A stretch of 64,000 nucleotides of DNA from Chlamydia trachomatis. GTDB taxonomy: Bacteria; Chlamydiota; Chlamydiia; Chlamydiales; 2-12-FULL-49-11. Position 1 is the first letter of the stretch, and each line of letters starts with the position of its first letter. A program made the translations under genes and the position numbers. Shown here piece after piece: positions 1 to 8,640 of this stretch. The stretch is taken from the NCBI GenBank assembly GCA_945862365.1, contig CAMAXK010000007.1:1-64000 (forward strand). The letters are read 5' to 3'. The notes below the pieces were generated by a model, which was given only the letters and a program-made list of their open reading frames with translations, searched no databases and had not been told where the DNA came from.

Positions 1-2
1 TG

Positions 3-713
3 ATGATTATTGCCACGTTTGAAGATGTGCTTAGATATGAAAAAATTTTAGGGGATGGGAATGATCTTGGAATAAATATTTCCTATAAAGTACAGGTAAG
101 CCCTAAAGGTATTCCTGATTCTTTTCTTGTGTGTGAGGAATTTATCGGAAAAGATCCTGTAACCTTAATTCTTGGGGATAATATCTTTTATGGGAAGGAT
201 CTTGATATCCTTTTAAAAAATACAAATGTAGATAGAGACGGTGCCTCTGTATTTGCTATTGAAGTGGATGAGCCTGAAAAATATGGAGTAGTTGAAAAAT
301 CTAGTTCAGGAAAAATAGTAAAAATCTTAGAAAAACCTAAAAATCCCCCTTCAAATTTAGCCGTTACTGGTTTGTACTTTTATGATAATGATGTGGTAGA
401 AATAGCTAAAAATATAAAAGAATCAGCACGTGGAGAACTTGAGATAACGGATGTAAATAATGTCTACCTTGAACAAGGAAAACTGCATTTGATCCATTTT
501 AATGAGTCAGTAACTTGGTTTGATACAGGTGGTTTTGATACGCTACTTGATGCGGCCATTTTTGTTAAAAATGAACAAAAACGATTTCATACCCCTGTTG
601 GATCACCTGAGTGGACTGCTTATAAAAATGGTTGGATCAGCAAAGAGGCTCTTTATGAACTTGGTCAAAAAAGCAAGAAAAGTGATTACGGAAAAATGCT
701 TCTATCCTTATAG
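3..713 (+). CDS. rmlA: Glucose-1-phosphate thymidylyltransferase, N-terminus cut by window start
   Basis: IIATFEDVLRYEKILGDGNDLGINISYKVQ, LILGDNIFYG, VTGLYFYDNDVVEIAKNIKESARGELEITDVN and WFDTGGFDTLLDAA match the RmlA family; the first ATG is internal to the expected protein. Confidence 0.9.
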   Translation: MIIATFEDVLRYEKILGDGNDLGINISYKVQVSPKGIPDSFLVCEEFIGKDPVTLILGDNIFYGKDLDILLKNTNVDRDGASVFAIEVDEPEKYGVVEKSSSGKIVKILEKPKNPPSNLAVTGLYFYDNDVVEIAKNIKESARGELEITDVNNVYLEQGKLHLIHFNESVTWFDTGGFDTLLDAAIFVKNEQKRFHTPVGSPEWTAYKNGWISKEALYELGQKSKKSDYGKMLLSL

Positions 714-736
714 CATCAGTTTAGTTTTTATATATT

Positions 737-861
737 ACCACCCGCAAGCAAAGCTTGCTAGAGAACACAAAGACCACAGAGAAAAGGCAAAGGGAGAGGA
801 TGAATTTCATGCATTTCTTTGTGAGCTCTGTGTTCTTTAGCGAGCAAAGCAAGCGGGTGGT
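737..861. repeat. MITE-like palindromic intergenic repeat with imperfect ~32-bp terminal inverted repeats
   Basis: Left end accacccgcaagcaaagcttgctagagaacac; reverse complement of right end accacccgcttgctttgctcgctaaagaacac; related partial copies near 19576, 24933 and 53404. Confidence 0.75.
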
Positions 862-891
862 TGAAAAAATGTATTTATACTTTTTCCTAGA

Positions 892-1815
892 TTACTTGGA
901 GGCAAGGGTTCTTTGATTCTTCTTACTTCGAAGCTTTGCTCGAGAATAACCTTTTCCGCCGTATAGCACTTCATATATATTAGAGATGGTAATAAAGGCG
1001 TTAGGATCTGTGGTAAGAATCAATGTTTTTAGCTCTGCAAGATCGAGCCTTTCTACAATGATGTTTAAGATGTCGGTATTGCTACCAGAATAGCCACCCC
1101 TTCCTGGAGTTACTGTAAGTCCTAATTGAAGTTCTTTAAGAATTTTTTTCGCAATTTCTTCAGAGTGTACAGATATTACTGAAACTGACTTGATCTCATC
1201 TAAGCCCACAATCACCAGATCGATCATTTTGAAAGCTACGATGTAAGTAAGCAGGGATTTCACCCCAACATGCCAATCCAACGAGATTAGCGCATAGGCA
1301 GAGAAAACAAATACGTTAAAAATCAAAACTACTTGACCTACTGTATACCCAAAACGTTTGTTCACGATGATACCTAAAATTTCACTACCATCAAGACAGC
1401 CACCATGTCTAATAACAAGGCCTACTCCAACACCTAAGATAGCACCACCTATAACAATGATTTCTAAAGGATCGCCATGAAATTTTGGTCCATTTCTTAA
1501 CAGGGCCAAAAATAGACAGAAAAATAAAATGGCAGCACTCATGGGTATGATGAAATTATGACGGATATATTTGTAGGATAGGTAGACAAAGGGTAAATTG
1601 AGAATAAGGAAATAAAAAGGTACCAGTTTGGGAGTAGAGCTTTTCCCGATAATCATGGCAATACCAACGATACCACCATCAATTAAGTTATTAGGATAAA
1701 GGAAAAGTTCGATGGAAAGGGCAGTTAGAAACGCTCCAAAAGCAATCCACATGTATGTTTTAAAATAGCTGAGAAAATTCTTTGGCTGAGTTTTGGTTTT
1801 TACCATCGTCGACAT
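892..1815 (-). CDS. YitT family membrane protein (DUF161/DUF2179)
   Basis: LYPNNLIDGGIVGIAMI, RHGGCLDGSEILGI and C-terminal TVTPGRGGYSG...I.VERLDLAELKTLI...DPNAFITI typical of YitT/DUF2179. Confidence 0.85.
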   Translation of the reverse strand: MSTMVKTKTQPKNFLSYFKTYMWIAFGAFLTALSIELFLYPNNLIDGGIVGIAMIIGKSSTPKLVPFYFLILNLPFVYLSYKYIRHNFIIPMSAAILFFCLFLALLRNGPKFHGDPLEIIVIGGAILGVGVGLVIRHGGCLDGSEILGIIVNKRFGYTVGQVVLIFNVFVFSAYALISLDWHVGVKSLLTYIVAFKMIDLVIVGLDEIKSVSVISVHSEEIAKKILKELQLGLTVTPGRGGYSGSNTDILNIIVERLDLAELKTLILTTDPNAFITISNIYEVLYGGKGYSRAKLRSKKNQRTLASK

Positions 1816-2014
1816 CCTTTTTACTGCGCTCAGTATAAGCTATTAGACCCTTCTTTTCAAGAAAAATTGATAGAGTTAAAGTTTCTGAAGAAAGGCTGCA
1901 TTGATAGTGGATCTTTTCTAATTGAGCCCAAATTTCAGGGTAAATGGCTTGCATCATTTCTTTTCCGCAAATCAGATAGGAAAACAAGGTGGTGAAAACA
2001 AGTAGATGTTTCAT
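1760..2014 (-). CDS. Small hypothetical protein with signal-like N-terminus
   Basis: 84-aa ORF with hydrophobic N-terminus; overlaps the start of the YitT gene. Confidence 0.35.
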   Translation of the reverse strand: MKHLLVFTTLFSYLICGKEMMQAIYPEIWAQLEKIHYQCSLSSETLTLSIFLEKKGLIAYTERSKKDVDDGKNQNSAKEFSQLF

Positions 2015-2061
2015 AGATCATGCTTCATTAAAGATCAGAATATGATAGAGTAAAGATTCAT

Positions 2062-2706
2062 TTAAGTCAATGGATTGAGCTTAAAGGCTAAGTAGGCTAC
2101 GTAGATGGAAACTGCTGCGGAGAAAAAACACCATACAGAGGTAAAGGCGATGGCAAAAAAGAGTCCTGAAACAATAGCTGAGATACCTATTAATAATCCT
2201 AAGATTTTTATTATGTTTGATTTTGCAATAAAAAATGGGACAATCGTGAAGATAAAATAGAAGGAAACACCTACTGGATTCATCATCGGGTGTCTTATGC
2301 TGTAGCAAATGCTTTGATCACAAAGATGTAAGCTAAAGGATGTTTTATAAAAGATTGTAGCTCCATATAAGCATACTCCGTAGATTAAGCCAAAAAAGGC
2401 AAACCAATAGAAAATCTTCTTTCTTGGATGATCATAAACCCCTAAAGATAAAGGAACCCATACAGGCCAGAGTAAAAATGCAAAAAAGAGGAAAATTAAG
2501 GAGAGTAAAAAATCTAAGCTCGGATTTTTATCTAGTAAGATCCAAATCAACCCCTCGCTAAATTGCTGAAACCCAAAAAGCAGAGGCATCATGGCAAGAA
2601 GCATAAAAGACAGATCCTTAGACATAAGGGTCCTTTTTATTGAATAAGCTCCTGTTGCAATAAGCACTCCGGAGGCAATAAAACTAGCTTCTGCTGAAAA
2701 ACACAT
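2062..2706 (-). CDS. DUF6629-like polytopic membrane protein
   Basis: Characteristic N-terminus MCFSAEASFIASG and multiple TM helices. Confidence 0.7.
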   Translation of the reverse strand: MCFSAEASFIASGVLIATGAYSIKRTLMSKDLSFMLLAMMPLLFGFQQFSEGLIWILLDKNPSLDFLLSLIFLFFAFLLWPVWVPLSLGVYDHPRKKIFYWFAFFGLIYGVCLYGATIFYKTSFSLHLCDQSICYSIRHPMMNPVGVSFYFIFTIVPFFIAKSNIIKILGLLIGISAIVSGLFFAIAFTSVWCFFSAAVSIYVAYLAFKLNPLT

Positions 2707-2780
2707 AACCCTTACAGTAATGATCGATCTATTTCTGTAAAGTTTTTTTAGGAATTTCTTATCTTATTGATAATTAGTGA

Positions 2781-2809
2781 TAAAAAAAGACCTCGTAAAT
2801 AGAGGTCTT
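2781..2809 (-). terminator. Rho-independent terminator downstream of tRNA-Val/tRNA-Asp
   Basis: AAAGACCTC-gtaaata-GAGGTCTTT hairpin; A-run 2781-2787 reads as U-tract on minus strand. Confidence 0.7.
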
Positions 2810-2826
2810 TATCATTATATAAACTT

Positions 2827-2900
2827 CGCGAGAGAAGGGGCTCGAACCCTCAACTTCCAGCGTGACAGGCTGGTGCTCTAACCAATTGAACTACTCCCGC
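2827..2900 (-). tRNA. tRNA-Asp (anticodon GTC)
   Basis: gcgggag...agcctgtcacgct...gttcgagcccc...ctctcgcg cloverleaf, 7-bp acceptor stem. Confidence 0.95.
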
Positions 2901-2923
2901 AAAAAGAACGTTCTTATAATGTA

Positions 2924-2995
2924 TGGGCGCAAGAGGATTTGAACCTCTGACCGCCTGTGTGTAAGACAGGTGCTCTACCGCTGAGCTATACGCCC
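2924..2995 (-). tRNA. tRNA-Val (anticodon TAC)
   Basis: gggcgtatagctcagcggtagagcacctgtcttacacacaggcggtcagaggttcaaatcctcttgcgccca. Confidence 0.95.
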
Positions 2996-3114
2996 TAAAA
3001 AATCTTATGAACCAATGATTCTTTAAGTTTCTTTTCTCCGTCACCCTCTTTAAGGGGAAAGATGTGCTATATTGTACTATTGATCTAAATATTATTGCAA
3101 GTATAATTGTATCT

Positions 3115-3489
3115 ATGAAGAGATATTTTCTACTTTTAATGATTTTTGTAGTTGGATGCAATCCCTCAACCCTTTCTGAATGGCGTGTTGAAGGGGTATC
3201 TATTGTTAGAGATTTGGTTGAAGAGCTTGAGTCGGTAGGGACTTTGAAAGATCTTGAAGCTAAAAAATCGTCCATTAAAAAAAAATATAACAAACTTGTT
3301 CAGGTCATGATTGAGGCAGAAAGATATGATGAGGACCAAAATGACCTTCATCCAGAAAGTTTTTACAGCGACGCGCTAAGAGATCAGTACGTTCGCATCT
3401 ATTCTATCGAAGGTGGAAGAGAACTTTTATTTGAAATTCAGAACGAAAGTCTGCATAAATTAGATCTATATTTAACTAAGAAAAGTTAA
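3115..3489 (+). CDS. Small putative lipoprotein
   Basis: MKRYFLLLMIFVVGC signal peptide/lipobox; internal ATG preferred over the ORF-track start. Confidence 0.55.
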   Translation: MKRYFLLLMIFVVGCNPSTLSEWRVEGVSIVRDLVEELESVGTLKDLEAKKSSIKKKYNKLVQVMIEAERYDEDQNDLHPESFYSDALRDQYVRIYSIEGGRELLFEIQNESLHKLDLYLTKKS

Positions 3490-3660
3490 GTTTTACATAA
3501 ATATTACATAATTATAAGAATTTTCATTTATCTGTAACTTTCTAAGTTTCAGTTTTAAAACTATTTAATTTAAAACGTAAATAAAATAATAATGTACTAA
3601 AATAATAATTATGCTAAATTATAATTAAGTTTTGTTAAAAATAAATATCGGTTAATAAAT

Positions 3661-4191
3661 ATGCAGATCTTCTTATCATATCAAGGTACAACATCAACCA
3701 CAGGACACGTAGAAAAAAAATTCATTTATCGAAGATTTTTTCGCCCTCAATTAAAAGAATTGGAAAGACATCTTTCAGAAAGAAACTGTCCTGAATGTCT
3801 AAATTTTAATCTGGAAAATCAAAAGTCGGTAGGTGATTTTATATTCTTCCCTTTAGTCACTAACAAATGTAATAAAGTGATCGATTTTAAATTTACATTT
3901 TTGAGTCATTTTGAGCCTGGCAATGGGTTGAATTTTCCAACAGGAGATACAGATAACCATTTAAAGGCTTTACTAGATGGTCTTCGAATGCCAAATACAA
4001 TGAATGAAATTCGTACTGAAAAACCTAAAAAAGGGGAAAAAATATTTCATTGTTTGATGGAAGATGATGGTATTGTTAGAAAGATTAATATTGAACATCA
4101 GAAGTTACTTTTTAGTGGCACGGTGTCAAATGATAAATTAAAAGAGGTGTTTGTGCTAATAGAGGCAAACATCGTTCCAAAATATTCATAA
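3661..4191 (+). CDS. RusA-like (phage-type) resolvase-fold protein
   Basis: GDTDNHLKALLDGLRMP...CLMEDDGIVRKI resembles DxDN..K..xDaL...DD of RusA-like endonucleases; TATAAT about 36 nt upstream. Confidence 0.5.
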   Translation: MQIFLSYQGTTSTTGHVEKKFIYRRFFRPQLKELERHLSERNCPECLNFNLENQKSVGDFIFFPLVTNKCNKVIDFKFTFLSHFEPGNGLNFPTGDTDNHLKALLDGLRMPNTMNEIRTEKPKKGEKIFHCLMEDDGIVRKINIEHQKLLFSGTVSNDKLKEVFVLIEANIVPKYS

Positions 4192-4209
4192 TAATAGGAA
4201 AACATAAAA

Positions 4210-5103
4210 ATGTCAGAAGCTAATTTAAAAATCAAAGAAAATCATAAATATAGTGGATTATCTCATCCAAGGTTTATGGAGTTTAGATGTGAATATAAAA
4301 AGGCAAATACAGTATTTAATCCTGTTTTGTTTGAAAGAGAAGATGCATTTATTAAAGGGGTAGGAAAAGGACCATCTGCCATTTTAGAAGCATCCCACGT
4401 CATAGAAAAATACAATATTGCAACAGATAGCAAAGCATACCTTTCGGGCTTTTTTACAAACGATCCCTTTATTGCCCTTTCTGAAGAAGAGGCAATAGAA
4501 GAGGTAAATAGACTTGTAACTAAACAAATTACCGAAGGAAAGCTTCCTATAACTCTTCTTGGGGATGGATCAGGGGCAATTGGTGCCTATTATGCAATAA
4601 ATAAAGTGGCACCTTACGCAACAATTATTAATATCGATGCCCATCTATCTTTAAGAGAGACGATGAGTGGTACTAGAAATCATCGCTTTTGTAAAATGAA
4701 ACATGCAAAGAATTGTAGCCAAAACGTCCTTCATTTTGGGGTATCTTCGATGGGTAATCGCGAAAAAGAAGAGTTTGATCCAGACAAGCTCTTTTTTGCC
4801 GATGATGTGCTTGAGGATAAATACTGGTTAGAAGATATTTTATGTGAGACAGGGGATCAAGTGTATATCAGTATCGATGCAAGTATCTTTGATCCAGCAC
4901 TCATTGGTTCCCAAAATCCAGACGTTACAGGTATTAGTTATAAAATTGTAGAAAAACTTTTACGAGCTCTATCAAAGAAAAGTAAGATTATCGGAGTAGA
5001 TATTTCAGGATTTGTACCAAACAAGCATAATAGGGGAGGAGAGCTTATTTTATCCAAGCTCATTTATGATCTCATCTCTCATAGAGAACAAAGCAAATCT
5101 TAG
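4210..5103 (+). CDS. Arginase/agmatinase (ureohydrolase)-fold protein, probably catalytically degenerate
   Basis: LLGDGS, INIDAHLS, YISIDASIFDPAL, IIGVDISGFVP align with GGDHS, DAHxD, SxDxDxxDP and DixEvxP motifs with ligand substitutions. Confidence 0.75.
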   Translation: MSEANLKIKENHKYSGLSHPRFMEFRCEYKKANTVFNPVLFEREDAFIKGVGKGPSAILEASHVIEKYNIATDSKAYLSGFFTNDPFIALSEEEAIEEVNRLVTKQITEGKLPITLLGDGSGAIGAYYAINKVAPYATIINIDAHLSLRETMSGTRNHRFCKMKHAKNCSQNVLHFGVSSMGNREKEEFDPDKLFFADDVLEDKYWLEDILCETGDQVYISIDASIFDPALIGSQNPDVTGISYKIVEKLLRALSKKSKIIGVDISGFVPNKHNRGGELILSKLIYDLISHREQSKS

Positions 5104-5197
5104 CTATTTTGCAGGTATGTTTATTGATTTACATAAATGAACAATTTATCACATAATAAATGTGATAATATTATTGCAAAATTAATGGGGATTTAAA

Positions 5198-5766
5198 ATG
5201 ACCATGTCAATGTTTAGTAGTGGCGAAAGTACCCCTTTTACAAAGATTCGGGATTTACATAGGGAAATACAAGCAGATATAGCAGAGAAAAAGGCAAAAA
5301 AAGCACATAAATCTCAAAGCAAATGGCCTTATGAGCCCCGGTTTACTGATAATTTAAATGTAGTAAATGTTGCAGGAAGTGCTTGTTTGAGAAATGCCGT
5401 AAATTACAACTAGTAATGGCAAATGGTTTAGGGTTATATAGGTCTATTGTTTCGGTAGCAGTTAACGCAGGCAGTGGAGATGTAAAAATTGTAGACTCTA
5501 AAATTAAACAATCGTTGTACGTTAATGGAAAAGTGATCATAGTTAAATCTTCTGAGGTGGATTGGCTTCATATCTTGCCAAGAGAGGGTAAGCAGGTGAT
5601 TAAGATAACAGATACAATAATAAGTAAATTAAGTCTTCCAAAAGGAAAAATGACTTTAGAGCAAAATTTTATTGGAAATGATCTGTATTTTAATTATAAA
5701 AATGAGAGGCAAAATTTTACATTACTATTAAAAAATGTGACGATTGAAAGAGTTGGTTTTTTTTAG
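5198..5766 (+). pseudogene. Frameshifted paralogue of the 5858-6418 beta-solenoid-like protein
   Basis: ORFs 5198-5413 and 5383-5766 align consecutively to the downstream protein; shift of frame near 5398-5405. Confidence 0.75.
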
Positions 5767-5857
5767 GTAAATCTAATTACGGAAGATCTTTAATAAAATA
5801 CTTAACAAAAACTTATTTAAAGTGCTATATTTCTTTTTAAAAAAGTGGAGGTATGAA

Positions 5858-6418
5858 TTGACAGTAACGATCTTTACTCATGGACGTGATACAGCCGCTC
5901 GTATGGTAAAAGACTGGTATAGAGATGCAGTCGCAGATATGGCGATGAAAAGAGCAAAAAGAGTCCATGAATCTTTGAGTAAATGGCCTTATATACCCCA
6001 ATTCACCGATAGTTTAGAAAGAGTCGACGTTGCGGGAAAGGCAGTTTTAAAAAATGCGCAGAGTTTGCAGGTAGTAAGGGCACATGGTGTGGGTTTATAT
6101 AACTCTATTGTTTCGGAAGAAGTTAACGCAGGGCGTGGAAATTGTAAAGTTGTAGATTCTCAAATTCATAACAATCTATATTTTAATGGAAGAACGATCG
6201 TTATTCAATCCTCAAATATTGGTTTATTGTATATCTATCCTAGAGGCAGACAAACGATTAAGATTAGGGACACGGCTATATCTATATTATCCCTTCCTGA
6301 TGGAAAAATGACGTATGAAATGGGATTTATTAAAGGTGATCTGAATTACAAAAATGCCGATCAGAACTTTACATTAGTGCTAACAAATGTCACGATTGAA
6401 GAGTTTAGATTTTCTTAG
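5858..6418 (+). CDS. Hypothetical beta-solenoid-like protein; probable TTG start
   Basis: GGAGG-tatgaa-TTG ACA GTA ACG ATC aligns with MTMSMF start of the upstream copy; repeated hydrophobic rungs VVDSQI/VIQSSNI/KIRDTAI. Confidence 0.65.
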   Translation: MTVTIFTHGRDTAARMVKDWYRDAVADMAMKRAKRVHESLSKWPYIPQFTDSLERVDVAGKAVLKNAQSLQVVRAHGVGLYNSIVSEEVNAGRGNCKVVDSQIHNNLYFNGRTIVIQSSNIGLLYIYPRGRQTIKIRDTAISILSLPDGKMTYEMGFIKGDLNYKNADQNFTLVLTNVTIEEFRFS

Positions 6419-7214
6419 AAAAGTGTTTTAGGTTAAGCTTTTCAAAGTCAGGTTTATGATCTTTGTGGTGACGATGATCCGTTAGATCCTCCACATGAAG
6501 TGGTACGCAGGTGATATAACCTTCCTTTAAAAGATGGATGTCACTATCGGCTTCTTCTTCACAGTTGTCCCATTTTTCATAAAGAGGGTATTGCTTAGTT
6601 CCTTTAAGTTTAGTGTCACTGCCTACTCGAAGATCCCAGAAACTTCTTCCTTGTTTTGCAAATGAAAACCCAGCAATGCCATCTAGGTGGTGAGAAGGGA
6701 AGTTTACATTCATCAATGTGCCTAAAGGAAATGGATGTTCTACAAAATGTTCTACAATGGAGGGGATAAATTCTGCTGCTTTTTCATATTTATCATCCCC
6801 ATCATCCCACATAGCAGAAAACGCGATGCCTGGGACACCTGCAAAAGTTGCTTGAATTGCCGCACCTACTGTTCCGCTATATAATACATTTCTTCCAGCA
6901 TTGCTCCCATCGTTGATTCCTGAAATGATAAAATCAGGTTTGCTACTGCATAAATAGTGTAGAGCAAATTTTGTACAGTCAGCAGGAGTTCCTACCACCT
7001 TCCAAACAACGGCATCAGATCCTTCCCACGATGTTTGCTCAGCCTCTATCATTCGAGATTGGGGTAAGGATATGCCAACACCTTTACAAGATTGATTTTC
7101 TGCAGGGGCTACAACTGTAACGTGAGCAATCTTAGATAGAGCCTTATAAAGCTGCACAATACCTGGGGCTGCATAGCCATCGTCATTAGTGATAATAATT
7201 TGTAATTTTTTCAA
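6405..7214 (-). CDS. surE: 5'/3'-nucleotidase SurE
   Basis: ITNDDGYAAPGI, VAPAENQSCKGVGIS, PDFIISGINDGSNAGRNVLYSGTVGAA. Confidence 0.95.
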   Translation of the reverse strand: MKKLQIIITNDDGYAAPGIVQLYKALSKIAHVTVVAPAENQSCKGVGISLPQSRMIEAEQTSWEGSDAVVWKVVGTPADCTKFALHYLCSSKPDFIISGINDGSNAGRNVLYSGTVGAAIQATFAGVPGIAFSAMWDDGDDKYEKAAEFIPSIVEHFVEHPFPLGTLMNVNFPSHHLDGIAGFSFAKQGRSFWDLRVGSDTKLKGTKQYPLYEKWDNCEEEADSDIHLLKEGYITCVPLHVEDLTDHRHHKDHKPDFEKLNLKHFSKKI

Positions 7215-7276
7215 AGCACTTCTCCATCTGTGTATATGTATTCTTAGATATCTAATCTCTTAGTATATGTAAAGCA

Positions 7277-8056
7277 TCAATTTTTTAGCGATTTATTACT
7301 CCCATACTCTTTTAGTGCATGAAATAGGTTTGTTTTAGTGTTAGGAAATATTTTTGTGAGCTCTTTTAGCAACTCTTTAACATCACGGCGTTTAGATACT
7401 GCCCCAACAGGACACTGGCAGGTAAGTCTTATAAACCCTTTTTGCTTGGCAAATTCAGTGATCTCTTTTTCAAGGACATAGTATAAAGGTCTTATAATAG
7501 TGATCCCAAAGTTTTGCATGACGACTTTTGGGAGCTGGGAGGCAAATTCCCCTTTATGTAAAAGATTAAGTAGTAATGTCTCTACTGTATCATCTTTATG
7601 GTGACCAAATGCAATTTCCTTACAGCCAAGTTCTTTTGCTTTATTAAAAAGTAAAGAGCGTCTTTCACGTGAGCAGGAGTAGCATTCAAGGGTTTCTAGC
7701 GTTTTTTTAGATTCAAGGGTGATTAAAGGGATATCTAACTCATCACAAAAGAGTTGGATATGCGATTTTGCAATGGCAGGGCCGCAAGAAAATTCCCCGT
7801 GAACGTATAAGGCGTAGATCTTTAGATCGTTAAATCCTTTACCTGCAATTTTTTTTAAGAAATAAAGCATAGTTAAAGAATCCTTTCCACCGCTTAAGGC
7901 AACGGCAAGGGGGGAGCTTTGACCAATTTTATGAGTGTAAAGTGCTTTTCTTACTAGACTTTCAAGTTTTCTTTCTAAGCCAGTAGGTGTTTGTTTTTCT
8001 ATACTTTTAGTAGATTCCATGTGTATACTATAAGCCATCGGGGATAATCCTTGCAA
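7277..8056 (-). CDS. ttcA: TtcA-family PP-loop ATPase (tRNA thiolation)
   Basis: ALSGGKDSLTMLYFL PP-loop, CYSCSRERR, IAFGHHKDDTVETLLLNLLHKG, CQCP. Confidence 0.75.
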   Translation of the reverse strand: MQGLSPMAYSIHMESTKSIEKQTPTGLERKLESLVRKALYTHKIGQSSPLAVALSGGKDSLTMLYFLKKIAGKGFNDLKIYALYVHGEFSCGPAIAKSHIQLFCDELDIPLITLESKKTLETLECYSCSRERRSLLFNKAKELGCKEIAFGHHKDDTVETLLLNLLHKGEFASQLPKVVMQNFGITIIRPLYYVLEKEITEFAKQKGFIRLTCQCPVGAVSKRRDVKELLKELTKIFPNTKTNLFHALKEYGSNKSLKN

Positions 8057-8101
8057 GATTTGCGAATTTTAGCGTTACATTAGGTTTAAAGAAGGGGAAT
8101 T

Positions 8102-8353
8102 ATGGCAGAAAATTCAGGTAGAAATGATCCTTGCCCATGTGGATCAGGGAAAAAATTTAAGAAATGCTGCGGTGTTCAAAAAAAAATGAATATGAGATCT
8201 GCCACAGTGATCACAGGTAATAAAACAAGCTCTCTACTTGATAGAATTCATGCCAGCTCTGGCTTAGCCAAAGATTTTGAAGAACAAACTACCTCTTTAA
8301 AAGATAGGGTCTCTAAAATGATCGAAGAGAGTCCATCTAAAAAAAGTGACTAA
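8102..8353 (+). CDS. SEC-C motif protein
   Basis: [19 protein letters not shown]. Confidence 0.85.
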   Translation: MAENSGRNDPCPCGSGKKFKKCCGVQKKMNMRSATVITGNKTSSLLDRIHASSGLAKDFEEQTTSLKDRVSKMIEESPSKKSD

Positions 8354-8410
8354 TCAAAGAAAAAGATTGCCCATTTTAACATCGTTTGCTAAAATCATCG
8401 TTTCTATTTT

Positions 8411-8482
8411 GCTGGTGTAGCTCAGTGGTAGAGCATCTGATTTGTAATCAGGCGGTCGGGGGTTCGACTCCCTTCACCAGCA
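8411..8482 (+). tRNA. tRNA-Thr (anticodon TGT)
   Basis: gctggtgtagctcagtggtagagcatctgatttgtaatcaggcggtcgggggttcgactcccttcaccagca. Confidence 0.95.
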
Positions 8483-8502
8483 AAATCTTTTACCCTCTTT
8501 TG

Positions 8503-8586
8503 GGGGGAGTCGCATAGTGGCCAATTGCAAGAGACTGTAAATCTCTCAGACCTTGTCTTACGTGAGTTCGAATCTCACCTCCCCCA
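8503..8586 (+). tRNA. tRNA-Tyr (anticodon GTA), long variable arm
   Basis: gggggagtcgcatagtggccaattgcaagagactgtaaatctctcagaccttgtcttacgtgagttcgaatctcacctccccca. Confidence 0.92.
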
Positions 8587-8640
8587 TAATTTTATTTCTT
8601 TTTATTTCTAATTAAAACCCTTTGCTGATATTCTTATATC

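Noticed and set aside
520-840. 106-aa ORF
   Set aside because: Runs out of rmlA in another frame into the palindromic repeat; no independent coding evidence.
2850-3293. 147-aa minus-strand ORF
   Set aside because: Spans two tRNA genes and is antisense to the lipoprotein gene; spurious.
3661-6418. Prophage remnant
   Set aside because: Only one phage-type (RusA-like) gene; no integrase, att repeats, or structural genes were found.
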